Shown piece after piece: positions 17,519-26,016 of a stretch of 64,000 nt of DNA. This DNA comes from Prevotella vespertina. GTDB lineage: Bacteria; Bacteroidota; Bacteroidia; Bacteroidales; Bacteroidaceae. The notes under the pieces were generated by a model. The model made no database searches, was not told where the DNA came from, and was given only the letters and a program-made list of their open reading frames with translations. How positions within the stretch are numbered: the first letter of the stretch is position 1; every line of letters starts with the position of its first letter. Location: assembly GCF_009728485.1 (NCBI RefSeq), contig NZ_VVIQ01000007.1, forward strand, positions 94,936-158,935, given 5' to 3'. The translations under genes and the position numbers were made by a program.

Positions 17519-17557
17519 GGAATACCCTCGTAAGCCAATATACTTGTGAGGGTATTC
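17519..17557 (-). terminator. Hairpin terminator downstream of yfhO
   Basis: A 10-bp perfect stem, GAATACCCTC paired with GAGGGTATTC, flanked by T-rich sequence on one side and TTTAAA on the other. Confidence 0.65.
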
Positions 17558-17665
17558 TGTTTTATTCTTTTTCAACCTTCATCTTTTGTGATGACTTCCC
17601 CTTGTCTCCACACTTCACTTCTCGCAATGACCGCAAGTTCAGAAATGATTGGGGGTATCTCGCAT

Positions 17666-17704
17666 TCTACGCCCCTCCCTATGGGGGAGGGGACGGGGGT
17701 GGGG
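17666..17704. repeat. GC-rich dispersed hairpin element, copy B
   Basis: CCCCTCCCTATGGGGGAGGG followed by GACGGGGGTGGGGCC. Same architecture as copy A, 20 bp after the yfhO stop in its direction of reading, so it may act as an mRNA 3' end. Confidence 0.8.
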
Positions 17705-17725
17705 CCAGTTGGTTGGTCTATTTGT

Positions 17726-20224
17726 TTACTTCTTCTTCCACTCCATATACCCTGCTCCCGCAATCGCCAAGAGCAAGATAACAATCGCAATGTAAGCGAT
17801 GGTCTCAGTCGTGGATATACTCGTTGGATGAAAGTCGAGTACAACCGTGTGCTTGCCTGCTTTCACATTCAAAGCACGTAGGATGTAGTTCACCCGACCA
17901 AGTTCTGCAGGCTGACCATCAATCGTTGCTGTCCATCCTGGATAATAGATTTCAGCGAAGACAACCACTCCACCGTTCTTAGAGTCTATCGTGTATTGCA
18001 GGTTGTTAGGCTCATATTTGACGAGTTTCACCTTAGCCGTTGAGTCGTTACTCTGTGCCTTGCCAAGGACAGACTCAAACTTCTTATCTGCAACGGCTTC
18101 GTGGCGTACATCAATCTTACCTACTCCGGCATACTCTGCGTTGGCGTCAGCTACATAGTTAATCTTATCTACGAACCATCCATTCCCTTGTGCATAAATA
18201 TTCTGCAAAGGCATCGTTGCACCTCCTTGCAATGGCAAGATGAAGTACTTCGTGTTAAGCATATTCAATACAGGGAATACTTTTGCGCCATCCACCTCCT
18301 GCATATTTCCATTCTTAGCAGCGATTGCCTGCATAGCAGCTTGCATCTCGGGAGCAATGTAAGCATCTATCATCTCTTGATAACGACGCAACTTCGCTGG
18401 GTGATAACCACCGATACTCTTATGGAAGAAAGATGTCTCGTTCTCGTTAAAGGTGTTCGAAGCGAGGTTCAACACACGATAGTCAAGGCTCTTATCCTTC
18501 ATAATGGCAAGGTCTGTGGAAGTGGCTTGATGAGGCATATCACGCTCACTCTTGGGTACAAACATCTCATCATTTAGGTATCGTTTGTCCACTTGCCACA
18601 TATCAACAAGACAAAGTACTGCCATGCAGATAACCATATAATCGGCACGTAACTTCTTCATCTTGTAGAGGAACAAGAGGGCGAAACCTATCAAGATAAT
18701 GATGACCGAACGCCATGCGTCAGCACTCACCATTGCCTCACGCATCGCTGCAATGTTGGATAGAATCGTGTTAGCAGTATTGCCATCCATGCCTTGAATA
18801 CTGGTTATCATCTGACGCTCTTGGTCGCTGATGAAGGGTTCCATCATACCTGGGAACAGGGCAATCAATAGCGCAACGCCTGCTGTAAGGGCTAAACTGA
18901 TATAGACAAACTTCATCTGTTTGGTAAGTACTTCAGGCTCATCAACTATCTTCTTCAAGGCAAGCGCAGCCAAAAGAGGTATCGTAAACTCGGCTATTAC
19001 GAGGATACTAGCCACTGTTCGGAACTTAGCATACATCGGTATATAATCGAGGAAGAAGTTCGTAAAGCCCATGAAGTTATGTCCCCATGCGAGAAGAACC
19101 GACAGAACAGTAGCCGCCAGTAGTGCCCATTTCATAGAGCCACGCACGATGAACAATCCTAAGATGAAGAGGAACAACACGAAGGCACCCACGTAAACAG
19201 GTCCGCTAGTGCCTGGCTGCGTACCAAAGTATTGTGGTATTGCATCATAGAGTTGCGGTATCATCGATTGTATCTGTGGGTCGGCTTTTGCCATAGCAGT
19301 GGCGTTCTTGCTCAATGGGACAGTAGCCCCACCCTTCGCATCAGGCACTAAGAGCGTTAGAGTCTCATCAATGCCATAACTCCATTGTGTTATGTAGTCA
19401 CGGTCTAAACCAGAGCTTGTTTGATTGGCGGCATCCTTCTTTACCAACTCACTCTTGCCTCGCATACTCTCCTTCTGATACTGCCATGTGTGATAGAGGC
19501 TCGATAGATTGATTGCAATACCAATCACTGCGGCAGCTGCTACCACGCCAGTCGACTTCATAAAGCCTGTTAGTTGCTTCTCACGCACAGCCTTTACAAG
19601 GTAAGCTATCACCATGAAGAGGATGATAAACAGGTAGTAATACGTCATTTGCACGTGGTTCGCCTTTATCTCAAATGCCGTGAAGAGTGCCGTAACAATG
19701 AATCCCGACAGGTATCTACCACGATAGGCTAAGACGATACCAGCAATCATTGGCGGTAGATAGGCTAATGCCATTACCTTCCACAAGTGCCCTGCTGCGA
19801 TGATAATTAGGAAGTAGGACGAGAATGCCCACATGATACTTCCGAGTGCAGCTAACGTCTGTCTGAAGTCGAAGGCACGCAACAGAATATAGAAACCTAA
19901 CAGGTAGGCGAAGAGGAACCATACGTTATCTGGCAACCAGAGATGGTAAGCGTTCATCACTTGTGATAGTCCATCGGTCGACTGATAAGATGGTGACATC
20001 TGATAAGTAGGCATACCTCCGAAGATAGAGTTCGTCCATCTCGTTGTCTCACCCGTACGATTTTGATACTCCGTAAGCTCTTGTGCCGAGCCAACACCCG
20101 CCGAGGCATCGTGCTGAAAGAGTATCTTTCCCTGTGTAACAGGCACGAGGAAGTAAGCGAAAGAGATAATCGCAAACACCAATACCACCACTACATCAGG
20201 TAGGAATTTCTTATAAGTTCTCAT
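17726..20224 (-). CDS. YfhO-family multispanning membrane protein
   Basis: An 832-residue integral membrane protein of the YfhO family. It has about a dozen hydrophobic segments in the first 560 residues, a periplasmic C-terminal domain (about 570-800, with STDLAIMKDKSLDYRVLNL and YYPGWTATIDGQPAEL), and a final membrane helix (AYIAIVILLLAIAGAGYM). YfhO-type proteins are linked to glycosylation of envelope polymers in Gram-positives and are predicted GT-C-like; the Bacteroidetes role is not established. The promoter at 20270-20277 is divergent from that of mtnN. Confidence 0.85.
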   Translation of the reverse strand: MRTYKKFLPDVVVVLVFAIISFAYFLVPVTQGKILFQHDASAGVGSAQELTEYQNRTGETTRWTNSIFGGMPTYQMSPSYQSTDGLSQVMNAYHLWLPDNVWFLFAYLLGFYILLRAFDFRQTLAALGSIMWAFSSYFLIIIAAGHLWKVMALAYLPPMIAGIVLAYRGRYLSGFIVTALFTAFEIKANHVQMTYYYLFIILFMVIAYLVKAVREKQLTGFMKSTGVVAAAAVIGIAINLSSLYHTWQYQKESMRGKSELVKKDAANQTSSGLDRDYITQWSYGIDETLTLLVPDAKGGATVPLSKNATAMAKADPQIQSMIPQLYDAIPQYFGTQPGTSGPVYVGAFVLFLFILGLFIVRGSMKWALLAATVLSVLLAWGHNFMGFTNFFLDYIPMYAKFRTVASILVIAEFTIPLLAALALKKIVDEPEVLTKQMKFVYISLALTAGVALLIALFPGMMEPFISDQERQMITSIQGMDGNTANTILSNIAAMREAMVSADAWRSVIIILIGFALLFLYKMKKLRADYMVICMAVLCLVDMWQVDKRYLNDEMFVPKSERDMPHQATSTDLAIMKDKSLDYRVLNLASNTFNENETSFFHKSIGGYHPAKLRRYQEMIDAYIAPEMQAAMQAIAAKNGNMQEVDGAKVFPVLNMLNTKYFILPLQGGATMPLQNIYAQGNGWFVDKINYVADANAEYAGVGKIDVRHEAVADKKFESVLGKAQSNDSTAKVKLVKYEPNNLQYTIDSKNGGVVVFAEIYYPGWTATIDGQPAELGRVNYILRALNVKAGKHTVVLDFHPTSISTTETIAYIAIVILLLAIAGAGYMEWKKK

Positions 20225-20269
20225 ATTTCTAGCGTTTTGTTTCTTCTAAAGTATGCGTATTAATGCGTG

Positions 20270-20277
20270 CAAAGTTA
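20270..20277 (-). promoter_or_regulatory. yfhO promoter -7 element
   Basis: TAACTTTG on the minus strand, 45 bp upstream of the yfhO ATG at 20224. Confidence 0.6.
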
Positions 20278-20320
20278 CAAAAAACAAAGTACTTACAACA
20301 TCCAACTTCTAACTTTTTCG

Positions 20321-20328
20321 TACCTTTG
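20321..20328 (+). promoter_or_regulatory. mtnN promoter -7 element, adjacent to the start codon
   Basis: TACCTTTG ends only 4 bp before ATG 20333. With normal spacing, transcription would begin at or within a few bases of the start codon, predicting a leaderless or nearly leaderless mRNA. Confidence 0.6.
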
Positions 20329-20332
20329 CAGT

Positions 20333-21031
20333 ATGAAAATAGGAATCATCGTTGCGATGGACAAGGAGTTCACGCAACTCAAGTCAATTCTCTCAGACAC
20401 GCAAACAGAGCGTTATCATCATAAAGACTTCGTTACTGGAACGCTAGAGGATAAGGAGGTTATCCTGCAACAATGCGGTATTGGTAAGGTTAACTCGGCT
20501 ATTGGTGCTGTGGAGATGATTAATCATTACAACCCCGACTTAGTAATATCAAGTGGTTGTGCAGGCGGTGCCGACACCTCTTTGGAGGTAACTGATGTGG
20601 TGGTAGCAAGCGAGTGTACTTACCATGACGCATATTGTGGTGACGAGGTGCAATATGGTCAGATTATTGGAATGCCAGCCCGTTTTAAGGCACCAACAGA
20701 GCTCATTGAGAAGGCTCTCTCACTAAATACACGTAACGATTGTAAGGATATTCATGTCAAAGCAGGGCTAACTGTTAGTGGCGAATGGTTCGTTAACTCA
20801 CGGGAAAAGATGCAACAGATCCTGGATAAGTTCCCATCGGCAACGGCTGTTGACATGGAGAGTTGCTCCATTGCACAGGTCTGCCACGTCTACAAGAAAC
20901 CTTTTATATCCTTCCGCGTCATCAGTGATATTCCATTGAAGGATAACAAGGCTAGCCAGTACTTCGACTTCTGGAATAGGATAGCTAATGGTAGCTTTGA
21001 GGTGACAAAGCACTTTATTAGTATCATATAA
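20333..21031 (+). CDS. mtnN: 5'-methylthioadenosine/S-adenosylhomocysteine nucleosidase
   Basis: A 232-residue enzyme that removes adenine from MTA and S-adenosylhomocysteine. MKIGIIVAMDKE places the catalytic Glu at position 12 as in the E. coli enzyme. SSGCAGGAD, DMESCSIAQVC and FRVISDIPL (catalytic Asp) follow. The start at 20333 gives the family-standard N-terminus; an in-frame ATG 66 bp upstream would lie before the promoter. It is followed 50 bp later by luxS, the next enzyme of the activated methyl cycle, so the pair is probably one transcript. Confidence 0.95.
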   Translation: MKIGIIVAMDKEFTQLKSILSDTQTERYHHKDFVTGTLEDKEVILQQCGIGKVNSAIGAVEMINHYNPDLVISSGCAGGADTSLEVTDVVVASECTYHDAYCGDEVQYGQIIGMPARFKAPTELIEKALSLNTRNDCKDIHVKAGLTVSGEWFVNSREKMQQILDKFPSATAVDMESCSIAQVCHVYKKPFISFRVISDIPLKDNKASQYFDFWNRIANGSFEVTKHFISII

Positions 21032-21081
21032 GGAGTGAGTACCTCGTTACACAGCAATATAACAACAAAAAGAAAGCAACT

Positions 21082-21567
21082 ATGAACAAGATTCCATCAT
21101 TCACTATTGACCACGAGCGATTGCTACGTGGCATCTACGTAAGCCGTAAAGACGAGGTTGGCAACGAGGTTGTTACGACCTTCGACATACGTATGAAGGA
21201 GCCAAACCGTGAGCCAGTGCTACACGTGGGGGCTATCCATACGATTGAGCATTTGGCTGCTACCTATCTTCGTAACGACCCGGAATGGAAAGACCGAGTT
21301 GTGTATTGGGGACCAATGGGCTGCCTTACGGGTAATTACCTTATCCTTCAAGGCGACTTGGAGTCGAAGGATATTGTAGAACTCATGCGTCGCACCTTCC
21401 AATTCGTCGCTGATTACGAGGGCGAGATATCTGGTGCTGCACCACGCGACTGCGGTAACTATCTACTACATGACCTCCCCATGGCTAAGTGGGAATCACG
21501 TAAATTCCTCACAGAGGTACTGGATAACATCACAGAAGCTCATCTTCTGTATCCGGAGAAAGAGTAG
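21082..21567 (+). CDS. luxS: S-ribosylhomocysteine lyase
   Basis: A 161-residue metalloenzyme that splits S-ribosylhomocysteine into homocysteine and the AI-2 precursor DPD. Metal ligands are seen in HTIEH (His53, His57) and PRDCGNY (Cys124); the catalytic Cys81 is in GPMGCLTGNY. The length is standard. Together with mtnN just upstream it completes the two-step recycling of S-adenosylhomocysteine and may supply AI-2. A dense 8-bp repeat begins on the last base of the stop codon. Confidence 0.96.
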   Translation: MNKIPSFTIDHERLLRGIYVSRKDEVGNEVVTTFDIRMKEPNREPVLHVGAIHTIEHLAATYLRNDPEWKDRVVYWGPMGCLTGNYLILQGDLESKDIVELMRRTFQFVADYEGEISGAAPRDCGNYLLHDLPMAKWESRKFLTEVLDNITEAHLLYPEKE

Positions 21568-21666
21568 ACAAGTGGACGAGTAGACGGGTTGACAAGTTGA
21601 CAAGTTGCTTGTAATGATAGCGACACGACCTATTAACTCGTCAACTCGTCTACCCGTTAACTCGTC
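21567..21666. repeat. 8-bp periodic inverted repeat after luxS
   Basis: Five GACRRGTN units (21567-21606) face four NACYYGTC units (21635-21666) across a 28-bp loop. They can pair as an imperfect hairpin of about 32 bp. It begins at the luxS stop codon and ends 22 bp before the MATE gene, so it probably shapes the luxS mRNA 3' end. I have an impression of similar GACAAGTT runs in other Bacteroidales but cannot verify it. Confidence 0.8.
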
Positions 21667-21687
21667 AACCACTAACATAACCACACC

Positions 21688-23040
21688 ATGCCACAATCAA
21701 TTCATACAGAAAGTATGACCCAAGGCGCACCATCTCGCGCCATCATCAAGTTTGCCATACCCCTTATTCTCGGCTACCTATTGCAGCAGATGTATCTAAT
21801 CATCGATGCCGCCATCGTCGGGCGATGGATAGGAGTGAACGCATTAGCGGCTGTTGGAGCCTCAAGCAGCATTATGTTCCTTATCATGGGGTTCTGTAAT
21901 GGTTCGTGCGCAGGCTTCGCCATCCCTATAGCACAGGCTTTCGGAGCAGGCGATTATCACAAGATGCGATGCTACGTAAGCAATTCCATCCGTATTGCCG
22001 TTGTATTGGCTATTGTCATCACATTGCTTTCGTGCATTTTTTGTGGTAAGATTCTTCACCTCGTCAACACGCCGGAGGATGTGTTCCATGACGCTTACGT
22101 CTTCCTCTTCCTACAGTTCTGTACGATTCCATTTACCATTGCTTACAACTTACTATCAGGTCAGATACGTGCACTGGGGAACTCAAAGCAACCTTTCTAC
22201 TTCTTAATTGCATCGTCATTCCTCAATATCTTGCTTGATATCGTGCTTATTCTCTTATTGAGAATGGGCGTAGAAGGAGCAGGTCTCGCCACTTTCTTGA
22301 GTCAAGCAGTTGCTTCTGTTTTGTGTTGGTGGTATATTAAAAAGAAGCTAACGATCCTTGTTCCCAAGGGCGAGGAACGCTCTTTTGATAACAAGAAAAT
22401 TAGTATTCTACTAAACAATGGCATACCAATGGGATTGCAATTCTCCATCACTTCTATTGGTATCATCATGCTTCAGAGTGCGAACAACGCTCTGGGTACG
22501 ATTTACGTAGCATCGTTTACGGCGGCAATACGCATTAAATATCTCTTCACCTGTGTGCTGGAAAATATCGGGGTAGCCATGGCAACCTATTGTGGACAGA
22601 ACATTGGAGCTAAGAGACTAGACCGAGTAAAGACGGGAGTGCGCGACTCTATGTGGATTATGATGGCTTACTTCGTATTGACAGTAGCGATTATCTATCC
22701 TTTTGCAGACGAGATGATGATGCTCTTTGTCAATAGTGGTGAGCAAGAGGTCATCGCTAATGCAGCTCAACTCATGCGTATTGCCAACTGGTTCTATCCG
22801 TCATTAGGTGTGCTGGTCATCCTCCGTTATAGTATTCAGGGGCTCGGATATAGCAATTTAAGTATGATGAGTGGTGTCATGGAGATGATTGCCCGTTGTG
22901 GTGTTAGCCTTTGGTTAGTACCAACCTTCGCATGGTTAGGTGTCTGTTATGCCGACCCTGTCGCATGGATAATGGCTGATTTATTCCTTATCCCTGCTTA
23001 CTTCTGGCTTCTACGTAGACTGAAACAACGGGGAAAATAA
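21688..23040 (+). CDS. MATE-family efflux transporter
   Basis: A 450-residue inner-membrane drug/Na+ or H+ antiporter of the MATE family (NorM/DinF type). Twelve hydrophobic segments are visible. The N-terminal lobe begins with TQGAPSRAIIKFAIPLILGY and contains AAIVGRWIGVNALAAVGAS, the family signature around helix 2; the C-lobe has NIGAKRLDRV. The substrate cannot be predicted. It follows luxS by 120 bp without a clear promoter of its own, so partial readthrough from mtnN-luxS is possible. Confidence 0.92.
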   Translation: MPQSIHTESMTQGAPSRAIIKFAIPLILGYLLQQMYLIIDAAIVGRWIGVNALAAVGASSSIMFLIMGFCNGSCAGFAIPIAQAFGAGDYHKMRCYVSNSIRIAVVLAIVITLLSCIFCGKILHLVNTPEDVFHDAYVFLFLQFCTIPFTIAYNLLSGQIRALGNSKQPFYFLIASSFLNILLDIVLILLLRMGVEGAGLATFLSQAVASVLCWWYIKKKLTILVPKGEERSFDNKKISILLNNGIPMGLQFSITSIGIIMLQSANNALGTIYVASFTAAIRIKYLFTCVLENIGVAMATYCGQNIGAKRLDRVKTGVRDSMWIMMAYFVLTVAIIYPFADEMMMLFVNSGEQEVIANAAQLMRIANWFYPSLGVLVILRYSIQGLGYSNLSMMSGVMEMIARCGVSLWLVPTFAWLGVCYADPVAWIMADLFLIPAYFWLLRRLKQRGK

Positions 23041-23097
23041 GCTGTCTTTGAATCCATTCCCAACATCTCCAAAGGAAGGAAAAACGTATGGGTGCAA

Positions 23098-23185
23098 ATT
23101 AAGAGAGCCTCTTCTCCATTTAAGGAAGGCGTTTCTTTGACATGAAGAAACGCCTTCTTCGCATTAAAGAGGGCGTTCCATCAAA
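23098..23185. repeat. Four-unit 22-bp palindromic array (AAGGCGTTTCTT family)
   Basis: Units start at 23098, 23120, 23142 and 23164. Unit 1 holds AAGAGAGCCTCTT. Units 2 and 3 form a 13-bp perfect hairpin (GAAGGCGTTTCTT with AAGAAACGCCTTC, 23125-23157). Unit 4 holds AAAGAGGGCGTT. It lies between convergent genes, 57 bp after the MATE stop. Shares unit sequence with 7083, 14127 and 57137. Confidence 0.87.
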
Positions 23186-23244
23186 ACAAGCCAGACTTTC
23201 ACAGCAAACTTCCGTTAGACTAGAAGAAGGTAATAGAGCTGTTC

Positions 23245-23928
23245 TTACAAATCAAACTTATACCCTACAGAGACCTCAAAGACTTTATTGCGGGCGGTTA
23301 GTCCATATTTATAAGCATTAAGTACACCCACATTATAACGAGCATCTAACACCACATTCTCATACTCATAACTGATACCAACGGGGATTGAAAGGGTGAA
23401 ATTGCGTAGTCCTTTCTTAGTATCTATGTCTATCACACCCTCTTGCACATTCGTTCTATGCCCATCTGCATCAAGGTCATAACTAAGCATTCCAGCATGA
23501 TACTTACCATAGATTAAGAAAGAAGGAGCGACACCTACGTTGATTGAAAGTCCTGGCGCAATGTAAGAATGAGCCACAAGAGGAACCGAGATATAGTCCG
23601 TTCGAGCGTAATGATCGTGCCATATCACACCATTATCATCAACGTCCTTGTACTTACAACCAGCTTGGACGTAACTTAGACCGATAGATAATCCAACATT
23701 ATCAGACACCTGATACATCACATCGACACCGCCTGTAAAACCTGGGCGAGCTTGTGGCTTCACCTCTTGAGATTGATTATCACCAACCTCTATACCGCCT
23801 GATTGATGAGTTAGAGAGGCTATCGACACACCAACATGAGGTATCACAGACCATCTTCCAATCTTACTCTGCGCAAAAGAAGCTAACGAGATGGCACTCA
23901 AGAAAGCTAATGTAATTATCCGTTTCAT
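23245..23928 (-). CDS. Outer-membrane beta-barrel protein (PorT/OmpW-like)
   Basis: A 227-residue secreted protein. The signal peptide is IITLAFLSAISLASFAQ. The remainder is a series of alternating amphipathic strands (SVIPHVGVSIASL, GFTGGVDVMYQV, VGLSIGLSYVQAG, VVLDARYNVGV) ending in the aromatic/hydrophobic FEVSVGYKFDL, the usual outer-membrane insertion signal. It fits the small PorT-like beta-barrel group, widespread in Bacteroidetes and mostly of unknown function. It is monocistronic as far as seen, and no clear -7 element was found. Confidence 0.8.
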   Translation of the reverse strand: MKRIITLAFLSAISLASFAQSKIGRWSVIPHVGVSIASLTHQSGGIEVGDNQSQEVKPQARPGFTGGVDVMYQVSDNVGLSIGLSYVQAGCKYKDVDDNGVIWHDHYARTDYISVPLVAHSYIAPGLSINVGVAPSFLIYGKYHAGMLSYDLDADGHRTNVQEGVIDIDTKKGLRNFTLSIPVGISYEYENVVLDARYNVGVLNAYKYGLTARNKVFEVSVGYKFDL

Positions 23929-24033
23929 TGGGTTTTGAATGTTATTAAGTTAAAGATTACATCATAGAAAACGATATTATTCGCTATTTATTATACTCTC
24001 CCTGCTTGCTCATCAGACTTAAATCCGCTTATC

Positions 24034-25248
24034 CTATAAACCTATTTTATTCAAGGTTAGGCTATCTCGCTCCCCACCATAGAACGTTTTCAGGACTTCT
24101 TCAAAGATATCATTAGGACAAACTACGTCAAACAGCGTCATAGAAGATTTGAGTTTGACGGCATCAATACTACTCCCCATTACCCTTTTCACATCCATAT
24201 TGCCATGCAACAAGACTGCTTTAATGATTGTGCGTAAGCGTTCGTTCAATAGTGGATAAGCTAGATAAGTGTGTGCTTCATCGGTATCAGCCAACCCATA
24301 ATACTGTGAATACGCACTGTGACCGAAGCCTTTTAGCTGTGGGAAAATAAACCATATCCAATGCGTCTGCTTGTGTCCTTGCTGCATTTCTGCCAATGCT
24401 TGGCGATAAGTATTGCTCGTATTCTGTGCTTCTATGAAACGTTCAATATTAAAAGGATCAGACTCTCGACAGCCCAACAAGTCTTCAAAATCATTAAGAA
24501 CACCACGCAATTCGGGAGTCAGAAGGGCATAGCAATAACTTGAAAGCTTCTTCGGAATCACATAAAAGGCTTGGGCTATACCACCAGCCATTGCTGCTAT
24601 CGTATCAGAATCGCCTCCTATAGATACCGCCGAACGTATCACACCTTCAAAGTTGGCACCCTCAAGGAATGCTAAAAGAGCCTGTGGGACAGTATGCTGA
24701 CAAGACATATCATAGGAATAAGTAGGTCGGATATCATCCAATTGCTGACTTAAATCATAATGAAAGTTCTCCTCTACATAGCTCTTAATCTCCCTCTTCG
24801 TTGCTCCATGACGTGCAAGATAAATGGAGGAAGCGATTGCTTGTGCTCCTTTTATGCCTTCGGGATGATTGTGTGTCACCTCTGCTGATATCTTCGCAAG
24901 CCCTAATGCTTCCTGTAAACTATGCGCATAGAACGCAACGGGGCTCACCCTCATAGCCGAGCCATTCCCATAGCTATTATAAGGTTGAGGCTCTGGATTA
25001 TACAACCAACGCATAAAACTACCAGCATAACCAGCCGTTGGATAACGCCTGCCAAGCTCTTGCATGTGTTGAACCAGTGTTTCTTTGCGGTGCTCCTTAT
25101 CGTCACACAGCCATCGAGACACAGCCAACGTCATCACCGTATCATCTGTGAATTTACTCTTCGGGGTAAACAAATGGAACTCTTTCCGCTTCGTATTCTT
25201 AAACTCATAGGCTGACCCTATGATGTCTCCAACTATTGCTCCTAACAT
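24034..25248 (-). CDS. ADP-ribosylglycohydrolase fused to a DUF1810 domain
   Basis: A 404-residue cytoplasmic two-domain protein. Residues 1-255 are an ADP-ribosylglycohydrolase (DraG/ARH) domain: MLGAIVGDIIGSAYEF, the metal-binding FTDDTVMTLA (Asp35, Asp36) and SIGGDSDTIAAMAGG (Asp213, Asp215). Residues about 264-400 match DUF1810: DPFNIERFIEAQ, THWIWFIFPQLKGFGHSA, then MGSSIDAVKLKSSMTLF. ARH enzymes remove ADP-ribose from proteins or small molecules; DUF1810 has no established function. The direct fusion suggests DUF1810 also handles ADP-ribose or NAD-derived groups. The reading frame is intact. Confidence 0.88.
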   Translation of the reverse strand: MLGAIVGDIIGSAYEFKNTKRKEFHLFTPKSKFTDDTVMTLAVSRWLCDDKEHRKETLVQHMQELGRRYPTAGYAGSFMRWLYNPEPQPYNSYGNGSAMRVSPVAFYAHSLQEALGLAKISAEVTHNHPEGIKGAQAIASSIYLARHGATKREIKSYVEENFHYDLSQQLDDIRPTYSYDMSCQHTVPQALLAFLEGANFEGVIRSAVSIGGDSDTIAAMAGGIAQAFYVIPKKLSSYCYALLTPELRGVLNDFEDLLGCRESDPFNIERFIEAQNTSNTYRQALAEMQQGHKQTHWIWFIFPQLKGFGHSAYSQYYGLADTDEAHTYLAYPLLNERLRTIIKAVLLHGNMDVKRVMGSSIDAVKLKSSMTLFDVVCPNDIFEEVLKTFYGGERDSLTLNKIGL

Positions 25249-25336
25249 AGACTAACCTTTTATTATTTGAATCTCATACTGCCCTACTCTCGAAATAACT
25301 AACTAGTACCATTGGAGAGAGCCATGAACTCGGTTA

Positions 25337-25344
25337 CAAAAATA
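25337..25344 (-). promoter_or_regulatory. Possible promoter of the ARH-DUF1810 gene
   Basis: TATTTTTG on the minus strand, matching TAnnTTTG, with a leader of about 85 nt to ATG 25248. Weakly supported in AT-rich DNA. Confidence 0.4.
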
Positions 25345-25600
25345 AGTATAATCTGTTAATAAAGCAAGTAAGCTAAGGTTTTAGTCAATACTTTATTCAT
25401 CGTAAAGACTAGTGCTTATTCCTTGCATATAAACAATGGAATAGAGGCGTAATAGACGTTTCTTGAAGAATTAAAGAGATTGTGAGATACCTCTATCTTC
25501 AAGGACTTTATTTATTTAGAAGTATTGACTAAGGTTCAAGGAAGTAGTACTATACGAATCGAGGATTAGGCGTTAGCGCTTGTTAGAGTACCTGTTTGCA

Positions 25601-25868
25601 TTTCATTTCTCCTATACCTTCTTTTAATTACCTACTAGACTTGCGTCTTTTACATATATGTGTATTCTTTGTTTCATCACGATGAGACATTAGTTTCATC
25701 ATGATGAGACACAAGTTTCATCGTGATGAGACACTGATTTCATCATGATGAGACAAAGATTTCTTACCAGAGTTTTTAATGCAAGGTATAGGAGAAAAAG
25801 ACGCAAGATATAAGAGAGAAAGATGTAAGATATAGGAGAAGGAGATGCAAGATATAAGAGGAAAGGGG
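25601..25868. repeat. Composite 22-bp-period array with register kept across different unit types
   Basis: From 25671 to 25868 nine units run in unbroken 22-bp register (starts 25671, 25693, 25715, 25737, 25759, 25781, 25803, 25825, 25847). The first four contain the palindrome GTTTCATCRYGATGAGAC. The fifth is degenerate. The last four are purine-rich GCAAGATATARGAGAA-type units. To the left, 25649-25670 holds ACATATATGT, and 25601-25644 holds two reversed copies of the purine-rich unit (TTCTCCTATACCTT and CTTGCGTC). The two flanks therefore form an inverted repeat around the palindromic block. Confidence 0.92.
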
Positions 25869-25960
25869 ATACCAAATGCTACAAAGGTAATAAACAAAAG
25901 GGGGTCGAGAGGTTTAGAGGTATCTGTTTACCAAATATCCATTACACCGAACAATGCAAA

Positions 25961-25997
25961 AAGAGGCGGCTACCCCACTGGATAGTCGCCCCCTCGT
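25961..25997 (-). terminator. typA terminator hairpin
   Basis: GAGGCGGCTA pairs with TAGTCGCCCCCTC with small mismatches around a short loop, directly after the typA stop in its reading direction. The sequence beyond is AAAAAG in plus orientation, i.e. a T run for minus-strand transcripts. Confidence 0.7.
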
Positions 25998-26016
25998 CTT
26001 ATGATTGAAATAAGAT

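Larger units (their letters stand above)
17408..17725. other. 318-bp gap between nhaA and yfhO
   Basis: Holds the 17519-17557 terminator hairpin and GC-rich repeat copy B (17666-17704). I see no gene and no clear TAnnTTTG element for nhaA. Short ORFs here run through the repeat and have no family features. Confidence 0.6.
25249..26016. other. 768-bp intergenic region between ARH-DUF1810 and typA
   Basis: No ORF with family features on either strand. It contains the large composite 22-bp array (25601-25868), the probable promoter at 25337-25344 and the typA terminator at 25961-25997. The rest is AT-rich, with a possible weak hairpin around 25463-25504. Confidence 0.7.

Noticed and set aside
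25671..25758. CRISPR-like array (four near-identical repeats)
   Set aside because: Units are contiguous 22-mers with 4-bp variable ends; there are no 30-40 bp spacers and no cas genes.
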